DNA from: Pelobacter propionicus DSM 2379
Lineage (GTDB): Bacteria > Desulfobacterota > Desulfuromonadia > Geobacterales > Pseudopelobacteraceae
Assembly: GCF_000015045.1 (NCBI RefSeq)
Contig: NC_008609.1
Coordinates: 2,890,001-2,954,000 of the forward strand
Direction: 5' to 3'
Length of the DNA stretch: 64,000 bases
Below the pieces are notes generated by a model, which saw only the letters and a program-made list of their open reading frames with translations, did no database searches and was not told where the DNA came from. Shown one piece after another: positions 56,238 to 64,000 of the stretch. The position numbers and the translations under genes were made by a program. Numbering within the stretch: the stretch's first letter is position 1; each line of letters opens with the position of its first letter.

Positions 56238-56267
56238 ATGCCCTCCTTTAAGATATCAATTCAAGAC

Positions 56268-56732
56268 CTACTCATAGCGCATCGAAGCTTGACCAACCAG
56301 CTTGTCTGTAATCACAAGCTTGGGGTGATTTACAGGATCATTGAACAATCTTATAACCGGATCAAAAGGGGCTGTAACAATCACGCTAATTGTATCGCCC
56401 GCAGCAGCATATGAACCAGCGCAGCCAACACAACTGACACTGGCCGTAACCGTGTCTTTTTTTACATACATCAGTCCGTCATATATCTTTGCCAGTACAG
56501 GATCTGCCGGACGAGTATTACTAAAGGTAAAAAGCGGTTGGGACACCGGCAATGAGCCTGTCACAACAGCCTGCCGTGCGCCTGCGCGCGCAGCGTTGTT
56601 AAGCATGTTCTTTATATACATGGCGCGGCCGAATTCGGTTATGGCAAAGGTAAACAACACCACAATGAACAGCACGAATGCCGCTTCGACCAGAGCCTGT
56701 CCTTTTCGATGTTTGTGTGTATCAATCTTCAT
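56268..56732 (-). CDS. tadE: TadE-like minor pilin/pseudopilin
   Basis: 154 aa. The pseudopilin start KGQALVEAAFVLFIVVLFT has the Gly and Glu needed for prepilin peptidase processing and the TadE-type hydrophobic stretch, followed by EFGRAMYIKNMLNNAARAGARQ, which is typical of TadE/TadF. The C-terminal part holds one disulphide pair (SCVGC). It lies between the Flp pilin genes and cpaB in the same direction. Confidence 0.9.
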   Translation of the reverse strand: MKIDTHKHRKGQALVEAAFVLFIVVLFTFAITEFGRAMYIKNMLNNAARAGARQAVVTGSLPVSQPLFTFSNTRPADPVLAKIYDGLMYVKKDTVTASVSCVGCAGSYAAAGDTISVIVTAPFDPVIRLFNDPVNHPKLVITDKLVGQASMRYE

Positions 56733-56824
56733 GGTTATCGCTCAAAAAACCTGATATTTCAGTCAAATAATTTTGGTTTTGTGTATCTAAGGTGGTGTGA
56801 CTATTAAATTATCGAAAACGGCAA

Positions 56825-56886
56825 GGGGCATCAAACCCATACATAATCAACATTATCATTATTGATAGCAACAAATCTGATGCCCC
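56825..56886 (-). promoter_or_regulatory. Long-range hairpin between the Flp pilin and tadE
   Basis: GGGGCATCA (56825-56833) and TGATGCCCC (56878-56886) are perfect complements across about 44 nt, which contain a further small stem (ATCAA/TTGAT). No clear T run follows. It could be a partial terminator or RNA stabiliser that keeps pilin message more abundant than that of the machine genes. Confidence 0.4.
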
Positions 56887-56973
56887 ATGCAAGGTAGTAA
56901 CAATGAATCAACAGTACTCTATTTAACAGCACACTATGTTTTGACTTTTTAGCATGACATTCATGTAAAATTC

Positions 56974-57141
56974 TTATTGAGTTAGTGCGGAATTTATTTG
57001 GCTAAATGCGTTGTTTGCATTTTGACCAATACCCTTGAGCATGGCGATGACAACAATTGCGATCAGTACCAGTATGAGAGCGTATTCTACAATTGCCTGA
57101 CCTTTTTCGCTTTTTACGGTAGTTATCCACTTGATATACAT
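56974..57141 (-). CDS. flp: Flp type IVb pilin, copy 1, with an upstream in-frame amber codon
   Basis: 55 codons from the ATG at 57141. The pilin signature SEKGQAIVEYALILVLIAIVV is complete: Gly at -1, and Glu-Tyr at +5/+6 of the mature pilin, which would have 41 residues. The best start, however, is the ATG at 57159, which has AAAGGAGAAC at ideal spacing and is in the same frame. After MN comes TAG (57153-57151), then FTK and the ATG at 57141. The second copy reads MDRFKSAY at the corresponding place against MN-stop-FTKMY here, so the amber codon replaces an ordinary codon. Translation must restart at 57141, read through the TAG, or fail. Confidence 0.85.
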   Translation of the reverse strand: MYIKWITTVKSEKGQAIVEYALILVLIAIVVIAMLKGIGQNANNAFSQINSALTQ

Positions 57142-57460
57142 TTTTGTGAACTAGTTCATGATCTGTTCTCCTTTCATTGTTTGATTCCCGCACAGGAAGA
57201 GTACCATCTGTTCCTGCCAGGTGATGGAGGTTGCATCATTGACAACCATTTTCAACCTTATTTCCGCTTACACCCAGTTCCCCCCTTTCACTCACAGTTA
57301 GCCGCGTTAAGCGGAGAGTCGTGACCAGACATTCAGGCACATAATTTCAACATTCAATCAAATGATTGTTCCTGACTAAAGCGTATGACAATACTATTGC
57401 CTGTCAAGAGTCCGCACCCAAAAAAACGTACTGATTACATTCTGTTCAAAGAAAATTTTT

Positions 57461-57646
57461 TTATGATGAAAATGCCGAGTTCACCGTAGAATACATAGTA
57501 TTGGTTTTCCCGCCGATCCCTTTCAGCATGGCAACAACAACAATCGCGATCAGAAGCAGGATAAGGGCATATTCGACAATAGCCTGAGCTTTTTCAGACA
57601 GAAGAACAGTCAGACACCGTGCATATGCGCTCTTGAAACGGTCCAT
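57461..57646 (-). CDS. flp: Flp type IVb pilin, copy 2
   Basis: 61 aa from the ATG at 57646, with GGGAGGAATAGGT just ahead; the open frame runs further upstream but is random there. The leader MDRFKSAYARCLTVLLSEKA is followed by QAIVEYALILLLIAIVVVAM, so the mature pilin would begin at QAIVEY. The residue before the cut is Ala, where prepilin peptidases normally want Gly, as in copy 1. It is the first gene of the Tad locus on this strand. The two copies are closely alike over the core but differ at the ends (TNTMYSTVNSAFSS here). Confidence 0.88.
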   Translation of the reverse strand: MDRFKSAYARCLTVLLSEKAQAIVEYALILLLIAIVVVAMLKGIGGKTNTMYSTVNSAFSS

Positions 57647-57997
57647 ACCTATTCCTCCCTTTTGGAAGCGTGTATTGTCCGACAGTCGCTGGTCATATGC
57701 AGAAGCAGAGTGACCGTCATTTCCTGCGCCAAAGCATAGCAGGGATAGGCGCACATTCAATTCCGTCCCTGGAAAAAACATTTGAAAAACTTCCCGTATC
57801 TCCAGCTTTCATGTTAGTTTTGCACAACTCATCGAGAGCAGGAATGGCGGCAATACAAGGGAACGTCTTTCCGTCAATAACCTCCGTCGCTGACGATAGA
57901 GCGCCTCATACCCAAGAAGAGAAAACAAGATCGTCATTCGAAAGAGTTTCCATATCGCGCGATGTGTCATCCCACTACCTTGACAAGGAGCACACCC
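57647..57997. other. Divergent intergenic region of the Tad locus
   Basis: 350 bp between the second Flp gene and the DUF4139 gene on the other strand. It must hold the promoters for both. I looked for sigma-70 and sigma-54 type elements and found none that I would defend. Confidence 0.4.
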
Positions 57998-59650
57998 ATG
58001 AAAAAACTGCGCAGCATTCTGTTTCTGGCCCTCCTGCTGATGCCGACCCTCACATTTTCCGCCGAACCAGAGCGTTTGGCTGCCTCGGGCCGCATAACCG
58101 CCGTGACCGTCTACCCCGACCGGGCGTTGACCAGCCGCACAGCCTCGTTCAACCTCAAGCCGGGCAGCTACCTGATCGCGTTCGAAAACCTGCCCGCACT
58201 CGTGCAGGACGATTCGGTGCAGATCAAAGGCAGAGGCACGGCCACAGCCACGATCTCGGGACTGGAGATCAAACGCTCCTTCCTGGCCGAGAGCGGCGAA
58301 AAGCGGGTCCAGGAACTGGACAGCCAGATTCTCGAACTGGAACACCAGCACGGGACACTGGAGGCGAAAAAGGCCGGACTGGCCTCACAGAAGGCCTTCA
58401 TCGAATCGATCCGTGTTGCCTGGGGCGAGCGCATCTCAAAGGAACTGGCCATCGGTCGTCCCACATCGACGGAGTTGCGGGAGGCGGCCGGCTTCGTCGG
58501 TTCACAGGTGACCAGGAGTGAGGAACAGACACGCGACATCGAGGCTGAAAAGAAGAATGTTGCCGATAAAATTGATGCCCTGCGCAGACAACGGGATGAG
58601 GTCATCGGTTCGCGGCGCAGGGAGGCCAAGAGCGTCGAGGTGATGGTGGAAGCGACCAGCCAAGGGCAACTGACCCTGGAACTGTCCGCCGTCATGCCCA
58701 AAGCGGGATGGACCCCTTCCTACGACGTGCGGTTGGGAGCGGACGCGGCGACCGCCGACCTGACCTTCCGGGCCATGGTTCGCCAACAGACCGGCGAGGA
58801 GTGGAACAACGTTGACCTGACCCTCTCCACCGCCCGCCCCGCCGCCGGGGGAGCTCCCCCGGAACTGCACCCCTGGCGCATCTCCCTGGTCCGCCCACGG
58901 CCGGCCATGAAGGCGGATATGTTCTACGCCGCCCCTGCGCCGCTCATGGCCAGGAAATCCGGACAGATGATGGCGGAGAACATCATACCCGAAGAGGCAG
59001 GGGAAGAGAGCGCACTAGAGACGGCATTGGTCAGCGATGAGCAATCCTCGATTGCCTTTCACATTCCCCGACCACTCAGCATCCCCTCCGACAACAACCA
59101 GCATGCCAGCGTGGTGGCCATGGAAAAGCTGCCGGTCAACATGGAGTACCTGGCCATCCCCAAACTCTCGCCACACGTATTTCTCAAGTCGGAGATCACC
59201 AACAAGGCGGCCTATCCGCTCCTGTCCGGCAAGGTCAGCACCTTCGTGGGTAACACCTTCACCGGCAGTTCTCAGTTAAAGAAGGTCGCGGCGGGAGAGA
59301 AGTTCGATCTGTTCTTTGGAACGGATGACCAGGTGACCGTGAAGCGGGATGAGCTAAAACAGCACGGGGAGGCCGGTATGTTCGGCAGCAACCGGGCCAG
59401 ATACAGCTGCCGGATCAGCCTGACCAACTTCCGCAAACAACCGGTGACGGTCACACTGCTGGACCAGCTCCCCCTGGCGGGCGACGAAGAGATCAAGGTT
59501 TCCCTGGAAGAGCCTTCCCTGAAACCGGAACAGATCAAAGAAGACGGCTCGGTGATCTGGAAAATGCCGTTCAAGGCGGGAGAGAAAAGGGAGATATCCT
59601 TCGGCATCCTGGTGGAGTACCCGAAGGGGCGCGACATAATCGGGCTGTAA
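57998..59650 (+). CDS. DUF4139 (mucoidy-inhibitor MuiA-like) periplasmic protein
   Basis: 550 aa from the ATG at 57998, which has AAGGAG ahead; a start at 57962 is open but unlikely. A signal peptide (cleavage after FSA, about 22) precedes an N-terminal domain (DUF4140) with ITAVTVYPDRALTSRTASF, a long coiled-coil helical pair (about 100-205, EKRVQELDSQILELEHQHG), and the large DUF4139 beta domain with the motif GWTPSYDVRLGADAATADLT (near 240) and NTFTGSSQLKKVAAGEKFDL in the second half. Proteins of this group are conserved and poorly understood. Nothing else is in the transcript. Confidence 0.87.
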   Translation: MKKLRSILFLALLLMPTLTFSAEPERLAASGRITAVTVYPDRALTSRTASFNLKPGSYLIAFENLPALVQDDSVQIKGRGTATATISGLEIKRSFLAESGEKRVQELDSQILELEHQHGTLEAKKAGLASQKAFIESIRVAWGERISKELAIGRPTSTELREAAGFVGSQVTRSEEQTRDIEAEKKNVADKIDALRRQRDEVIGSRRREAKSVEVMVEATSQGQLTLELSAVMPKAGWTPSYDVRLGADAATADLTFRAMVRQQTGEEWNNVDLTLSTARPAAGGAPPELHPWRISLVRPRPAMKADMFYAAPAPLMARKSGQMMAENIIPEEAGEESALETALVSDEQSSIAFHIPRPLSIPSDNNQHASVVAMEKLPVNMEYLAIPKLSPHVFLKSEITNKAAYPLLSGKVSTFVGNTFTGSSQLKKVAAGEKFDLFFGTDDQVTVKRDELKQHGEAGMFGSNRARYSCRISLTNFRKQPVTVTLLDQLPLAGDEEIKVSLEEPSLKPEQIKEDGSVIWKMPFKAGEKREISFGILVEYPKGRDIIGL

Positions 59651-59813
59651 AGGTGGGGGAATGCAGGAGACAGATCGTGGCACAAAAGCAGCGATAACAT
59701 ATCTCAATAAAACAACTTTTTCACAAACCGCCATTCATGCTCCGCGTAGACAGTGTGTTCTAATGTGAGATATACTGGTCACGCTTACCCACACGCTGCG
59801 CCTCCAGGAGTAA

Positions 59814-62255
59814 ATGATGAGTGAATACCGACTCTCCGAACTGCTTGACATGGGCATCATCCAGAAAATGGCCGACACCCACTATCGGGCAACGGGCATC
59901 CCAATCGGCATCATCGACGCCATCGACGATGCTGTTCTGGTAGGCTCCGGCTGGCAGGAGATCTGCGTCAGATTCCACCGCGCAGCCCTGCTTTCACTGC
60001 AGCGTTGCCGGGAAAGCGACAACTACATCAAGAGCCATCTCGTGGAAGGCCAGTCCTGCCACTACAGATGCAAAAACGGCCTTAATGACATAGGTATTCC
60101 GATTATTGTTGCGGGGCGACATCTGGCGACCATGTTTCTGGGACAATTTTTCTATGAAGAAGAGGAACCGGAGCGTGAGTACTTCATCCAACAGGCCGAT
60201 GAGTACGGTTTCGATCGTGACGAGTATCTTGCCGCCCTTGACCACGTGCCACGCTTCAGCCATGAAAAAGTCAACAACATGCTGGAGTACGACAAGGTGC
60301 TGACAGTCTTCATCGCCGACTTGGCGGAGCGTTCGCTCCAGAAAATGCAGGCCGAGGAGGAGACCCGGGCAAGTGAGCGTAAATTTCACACCATCCTTGA
60401 CCAGGCCTATCAGTTCATCGCTCTCCTCTCCACGGAAGGCAGAATTCAGGAGGCAAACAGGACCGTCCTGCAATTCGGCGGCATCGAGGATAACTGCGCA
60501 ACGGGAAAGCTGTTTTGGGAAACCAGCTGGTGGAGCCACTCCCCTGAACTGCGGAAAAAAATCCGTGACTCCGTGCATAAGGTTGTCCGGGGGGAGTTTA
60601 TCAGGTTCGAGGCGACCCACCCTGCAACCGATGGGACCCTGCAGTATGTGGATCTGTCTCTCAAGCCGGTCAGGAATCCGACCGGCGCTGTGGTCCTTCT
60701 GATTGCGGAAGCCAGGGATATCAGCGAACAAAAGCGGGTGGAACAGGCTCTCGAGCTGAGCAACCTTGTGGTGGAAAACAGCCAGGTGGTGCTCTTCCGC
60801 TGGAAAGCAGTCGAGGGATGGCCGGTCGTCATGGTTTCCCGCAACGTGAGCCAGTTCGGCTATACTCCGGAAGAATTCCTCTCCGGCACGCTCCACTATG
60901 CATCAATCATCCACCCTGAAGATCTTGATCGAGTAATCCGGGAAGTCCGGTATTTTTCAACCCGCGGCGTCTCCCACACCCACCATGAATACCGGATCAT
61001 CGCCAAAGACGGCCGCGTACACTGGGTTGTCGAACGTTCTTTGGTTGAGCGCAACAACAAGGGGGAGATCGATTTTTTCCAGGGAGTGGTGATAGACACC
61101 ACCGAGCGCAGACACATGGAGGAGGAACTGGTCAAGGCCCAGAAACTGGAATCCGTCGGCCTGCTTGCCGGCGGCATCGCCCACGACTTCAACAACATCC
61201 TCACCGGCATCCTGGGCAACGCGTCTCTCGCGAAGATGCTGTTCTCCCCCCAGGACAGGGCATATGCCTATGTGAGCAACATCGAAAGCGCCGCCTACCG
61301 GGCCAAGGACCTGACTCTGCAGTTCCTGACCTTCTCCAAGGGGGGCGCTCCCATCAAAAAACCGGTGAACAGCGTTGAACTGATACGCAACAACACGCAG
61401 CTGGCCCTAAGCGGCCTCAAATCAACCTGCGAGCTGAGCGTTCCGGATGACCTGCGGATCGTCGAGGTCGATGAGGGACAGATCAGCCAGGTGATCAACA
61501 ACCTGATCATCAACGCGGACCAGGCCATGCCGCGGGGTGGCGTCATCCGGGTGGTCTGCGAAAACGTGGAGACAAGCGCCAGCAACGGGCTTCCCCTGAA
61601 AGAGGGCAGCTATGTCAGGGTCAGCGTCAGCGACCAGGGGGCTGGAATAACGGCGGAGCACAGGGGAAAGATCTTCGACCCCTATTTCACCACAAAAGAT
61701 AGGGGGCACGGCCTGGGCCTCGCCTCGGCCTACGCCATCATGAAGAAGCACGCCGGCCACATCTGCGTGGATTCAAAACCGGGCGCCGGCGCGACCTTCA
61801 CCATCTATCTCCCTGCTTCCGACGCAGCGACGGCCATTACAACGGAAGAGCCCGCCACGGCCGCCGCCGGCAGCGGCAGGATACTGGTCATGGATGACGA
61901 GCCGCTTGTGAGAATGGTAACGGGAGAGATGCTGGAACATATGGGCTACGACGTGGAATTCGCCCAGAATGGCGAGGAGGCCCTGGCCATGTACGGCGCG
62001 GCCCGCGAGTCAGGTGTCCCCTTTGATGCGGTGATCATGGACCTGACCGTCCCCGGCGGCATGGGGGGCAGGGAGGCGATCCAGAGAATCCGGGAGATTA
62101 ATCCGAACGTCAGGGCCATCGTTTCCAGCGGCTATTCTGACGACCCGGTCATGGCCAATCACCTGAACTACGGCTTCGCGGGGGTGGTGGTGAAACCGTA
62201 CGACCTGGGCGAGCTGGGTGCCCAGTTGGAGAGGGTATTGCGGAAACAGGAGTGA
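59814..62255 (+). CDS. PocR-PAS-PAS hybrid histidine kinase with receiver
   Basis: 813 aa. A PocR-type ligand domain (about 1-180; features KLL-like SELLDMGIIQKMADTHY, CHYRCKNGLNDIGIPIIV with cysteines, and GQFFYEEEEPEREYF) is followed by PAS (about 195-310), PAS3 (about 320-440), a HisKA domain with the phosphorylated His in GGIAHDFNNILTGILGN (near 455), a HATPase domain (NNLIINADQAM, DQGAGI, GHGLGLASAYAIM) and a C-terminal receiver whose Asp lies in AVIMDLTVPGGMGG (near 741). No membrane helix is seen, so it is cytoplasmic. PocR domains bind small organic molecules. No separate response regulator gene is adjacent. Start at 59814 or 59817, after GGAG. Confidence 0.93.
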   Translation: MMSEYRLSELLDMGIIQKMADTHYRATGIPIGIIDAIDDAVLVGSGWQEICVRFHRAALLSLQRCRESDNYIKSHLVEGQSCHYRCKNGLNDIGIPIIVAGRHLATMFLGQFFYEEEEPEREYFIQQADEYGFDRDEYLAALDHVPRFSHEKVNNMLEYDKVLTVFIADLAERSLQKMQAEEETRASERKFHTILDQAYQFIALLSTEGRIQEANRTVLQFGGIEDNCATGKLFWETSWWSHSPELRKKIRDSVHKVVRGEFIRFEATHPATDGTLQYVDLSLKPVRNPTGAVVLLIAEARDISEQKRVEQALELSNLVVENSQVVLFRWKAVEGWPVVMVSRNVSQFGYTPEEFLSGTLHYASIIHPEDLDRVIREVRYFSTRGVSHTHHEYRIIAKDGRVHWVVERSLVERNNKGEIDFFQGVVIDTTERRHMEEELVKAQKLESVGLLAGGIAHDFNNILTGILGNASLAKMLFSPQDRAYAYVSNIESAAYRAKDLTLQFLTFSKGGAPIKKPVNSVELIRNNTQLALSGLKSTCELSVPDDLRIVEVDEGQISQVINNLIINADQAMPRGGVIRVVCENVETSASNGLPLKEGSYVRVSVSDQGAGITAEHRGKIFDPYFTTKDRGHGLGLASAYAIMKKHAGHICVDSKPGAGATFTIYLPASDAATAITTEEPATAAAGSGRILVMDDEPLVRMVTGEMLEHMGYDVEFAQNGEEALAMYGAARESGVPFDAVIMDLTVPGGMGGREAIQRIREINPNVRAIVSSGYSDDPVMANHLNYGFAGVVVKPYDLGELGAQLERVLRKQE

Positions 62256-62305
62256 GGCGAGAAGCGAGGAGTCAGAAACCAGCAGCCAGAATTCGGAATT
62301 TCGTT

Positions 62306-62359
62306 CCTCTGACAGAAGAAGGGGCGGGGCAACAGCCCCACCCCTTCTTCTGTCAGAGG
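62306..62359. terminator. Bidirectional terminator between convergent genes
   Basis: Two 25-nt arms (62306-62330 and 62335-62359) pair with a single mismatch around a 4-nt loop AACA. It lies 50 bp after the histidine kinase gene and 7 bp before the end of the convergent chemoreceptor gene. Confidence 0.75.
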
Positions 62360-62366
62360 TTATCAT

Positions 62367-64000
62367 TCAGAACCGTTCGAATTCACTGTCCATAGCATCC
62401 ACGCCTTCATGATCAAGGTGGAGATGCACCCCCTCACACTGGGTACGGCTAGGCGTCTTCCCGTTCTGGGTCGAGGTTCGCATCGCAATCGCCTGGCGAA
62501 CCAGGCCCGCGGCGATCTGCTTGGGCGCCCCATGCCGCGGTCCCGGCAGGGCTTTCTGTTTGCGGTCGTCAAGAGCGAAAAACGCTATAGTGGCCTTGAG
62601 CTGTTCTGCCTGACTGGAAAGCTCCTCGGTGGTGGAGGCCATCTCTTCGCTGGCCGAGGCGTTCTGCTGAATCACCTGATCCAGCTGGTGGATGGCCTTG
62701 TTGATCTGATCGGCGCCGCTGTCCTGCTCGCGACTGGAGGCGGCTATCTCCTGCACCAGCTCAGCGGTCCTCTGGATCTCGGGCAGCATTCTGCTGAGCA
62801 TCTCTCCTGCCTGCTCGGCAATGGCCACGCTGCTGGCGGAGAGCTGGCCGATCTCGCCGGCAGCGGTATGGCTCCGTTCAGCCAGCTTCCGCACCTCGGA
62901 TGCGACCACCGCGAACCCCTTGCCATGCTCGCCGGCACGGGCAGCCTCGATGGCGGCGTTCAGAGCCAGCAGGTTGGTCTGGCGGGCGATCTCCTCGATG
63001 ATGGATATCTTGGTGGCAATCTCCTTCATGGCTGCCACGGTCTCCGTAACCGCCTTGCCCCCCTCACGGGCATCGGAGGCGGACTTGATGGCGATCTTCT
63101 CGGTCTGCAGGGCGTTATCCGTGTTCTGACGGATGCTGGAGGCCATCTCTTCCATGCTGGAAGAGATCTCCTCGGCGGATGCCGCCTGCTCGCTGGCGCC
63201 CTGGGACATCTGCTGGGCAGTTGCGGACATCTGCTGGCCGCCGGAGGCTACGTTGTCGACCGCGGACTGAACCTCCATGACGATCTCCCTCAGTTTCGCA
63301 ACCATGGATGCCAAGGATTCCATCAGTTCGTCATTTTCGCTGCGTTTTTTCATCTCAACCATCAGGTTGCCCTGGGCCACCTGCTTGGCGTTGGCGGTGA
63401 TGTCGTCAATCGACTCGCACATCGTGATCAGGGCCGGAATGAGGGTATCGTTCTCGCAACGCTTGCCAATTTTCTTGAGGGCTTCCAGATCATCCTTGTA
63501 CTCTCCCCTGGCAATGTGCTGGCAGATATCGCGTGCACGCATGACGCGATCCCTGGCCGCGTTGGTCGCCGAAGCGACTTCGGCGAATATTCCCTGGTAG
63601 GAGCCCTCAACCCTCCGGGTGTAGTCGTTCAGAGCCACCCGCTGCAGCACCTGATTGGCCTCCACCAGCCCCTGCAGACCGTCGATGCACAGGTTTAGGT
63701 TGACCTTGATTTCGTTAAAGTCACCGCTGTAGTTGTCGGTGATCCTGGGGGGAATATCACCCTTGCCGATACGATCCACATATTCGGCTGCCACGTTCAG
63801 GGGGCCGATGACCGCATCCAGGGTGTCGTTGACCCCGGTGATGATCTTCCTGAAGTCCCCCTGGTGCCGTGATGCATCGGCACGGGTGGCCAGATTCCCT
63901 GCCACGGCAGCCCGGGAAAGCATGGTGGCGTCGCTCACCAAGGCGTCTATGGATTCCATCATCGTGATGAAGGCGGGCATGAGGGTATCGTTCTCGCAAC
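62367..64000 (-). CDS. Methyl-accepting chemotaxis protein (5' end beyond the window)
   Basis: At least 544 codons, open to the window edge. The visible part has no membrane helix. It contains repeated HAMP-like units: the phrase CENDTL-PA-ITM-ESID occurs twice (residues near the window edge and again about 180 residues on), each time followed by a GNL motif, as in poly-HAMP receptors. The signalling domain follows with the tip [20 protein letters not shown]. The end (about the last 75 residues) is a hydrophilic tail without a CheR-binding pentapeptide. It is convergent with the hybrid kinase gene. Confidence 0.93.
   Translation of the reverse strand, partial: CENDTLMPAFITMMESIDALVSDATMLSRAAVAGNLATRADASRHQGDFRKIITGVNDTLDAVIGPLNVAAEYVDRIGKGDIPPRITDNYSGDFNEIKVNLNLCIDGLQGLVEANQVLQRVALNDYTRRVEGSYQGIFAEVASATNAARDRVMRARDICQHIARGEYKDDLEALKKIGKRCENDTLIPALITMCESIDDITANAKQVAQGNLMVEMKKRSENDELMESLASMVAKLREIVMEVQSAVDNVASGGQQMSATAQQMSQGASEQAASAEEISSSMEEMASSIRQNTDNALQTEKIAIKSASDAREGGKAVTETVAAMKEIATKISIIEEIARQTNLLALNAAIEAARAGEHGKGFAVVASEVRKLAERSHTAAGEIGQLSASSVAIAEQAGEMLSRMLPEIQRTAELVQEIAASSREQDSGADQINKAIHQLDQVIQQNASASEEMASTTEELSSQAEQLKATIAFFALDDRKQKALPGPRHGAPKQIAAGLVRQAIAMRTSTQNGKTPSRTQCEGVHLHLDHEGVDAMDSEFERF

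Overview
The window looks like the chromosome of a GC-rich Gram-negative bacterium, most likely a deltaproteobacterium of the Geobacter/Pelobacter type (Desulfuromonadia). The basis is the gene families and their mix: a yebC-ruvC-ruvA run, a Tad pilus locus, a PocR-type hybrid kinase, several chemoreceptors and cyclic-di-GMP proteins, and two-membrane lipoproteins. No 16S gene is present, so this assignment is inference.

Region 1 (0-10 kb): a TPR lipoprotein; an APH-like/P-loop kinase; a four-gene signalling unit (small membrane protein, a symporter-like/GAF/PP2C phosphatase, a STAS antagonist and a HATPase kinase) forming a partner-switching module; tRNA-Arg with its own promoter and terminator; and a Spy-like protein/ECF sigma/anti-sigma/Spy-like stress operon. 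Region 2 (10-18 kb) is mostly housekeeping: HU, hemL, an atpZ-atpI pair without atpB/atpE beside it, a ketopantoate reductase, a GntR/FCD regulator, ruvA, ruvC, yebC, a small lipoprotein and tRNA-Cys.

Region 3 (18-30.5 kb) is signalling: a PAS-GGDEF-EAL-CBS-GGDEF protein, a PstS-like binding protein, a large chemoreceptor, STAS and small proteins, and a sensor diguanylate cyclase cut precisely by a 1,677-bp IS1182-like element with 15-bp inverted repeats and a CTAG duplication. Region 4 (30.5-41 kb) holds an unrecognised 822-aa protein coupled to a phosphatidylserine-decarboxylase-like protein, an Lgt-like membrane protein and a frameshifted zinc phospholipase-C-like gene, then a large UPF0182 membrane protein. 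It is strewn with decaying genes: an htpX remnant, a GAPDH remnant and a frameshifted PAP2 gene. A truncated FRG-domain gene lies earlier, near 21.2 kb.

Region 5 (41-57.7 kb), all on the minus strand, is a Tad/Flp pilus locus: two Flp pilin genes, tadE-like, cpaB, secretin, tadG-like, cpaE, tadA, tadB, tadC and a 27-aa membrane peptide gene, closed by a terminator. Behind it come a DUF192 protein, two polytopic membrane proteins, a proline-rich TonB-like protein, a family-2 glycosyltransferase and an AAA ATPase with a type II secretion ATPase-like N-terminus. The first Flp pilin has an in-frame amber codon at position 3 after its best Shine-Dalgarno/ATG, and the second has Ala instead of Gly before the processing site. 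Region 6 (57.7-64 kb): a DUF4139 protein, a PocR-PAS-PAS hybrid histidine kinase, and a chemoreceptor that runs off the window end.

The most unusual points are the damaged Flp pilin, the symporter-like input fused to a PP2C phosphatase, the unknown 822-aa protein linked to phospholipid enzymes, and the cluster of decaying genes between 21 and 41 kb.
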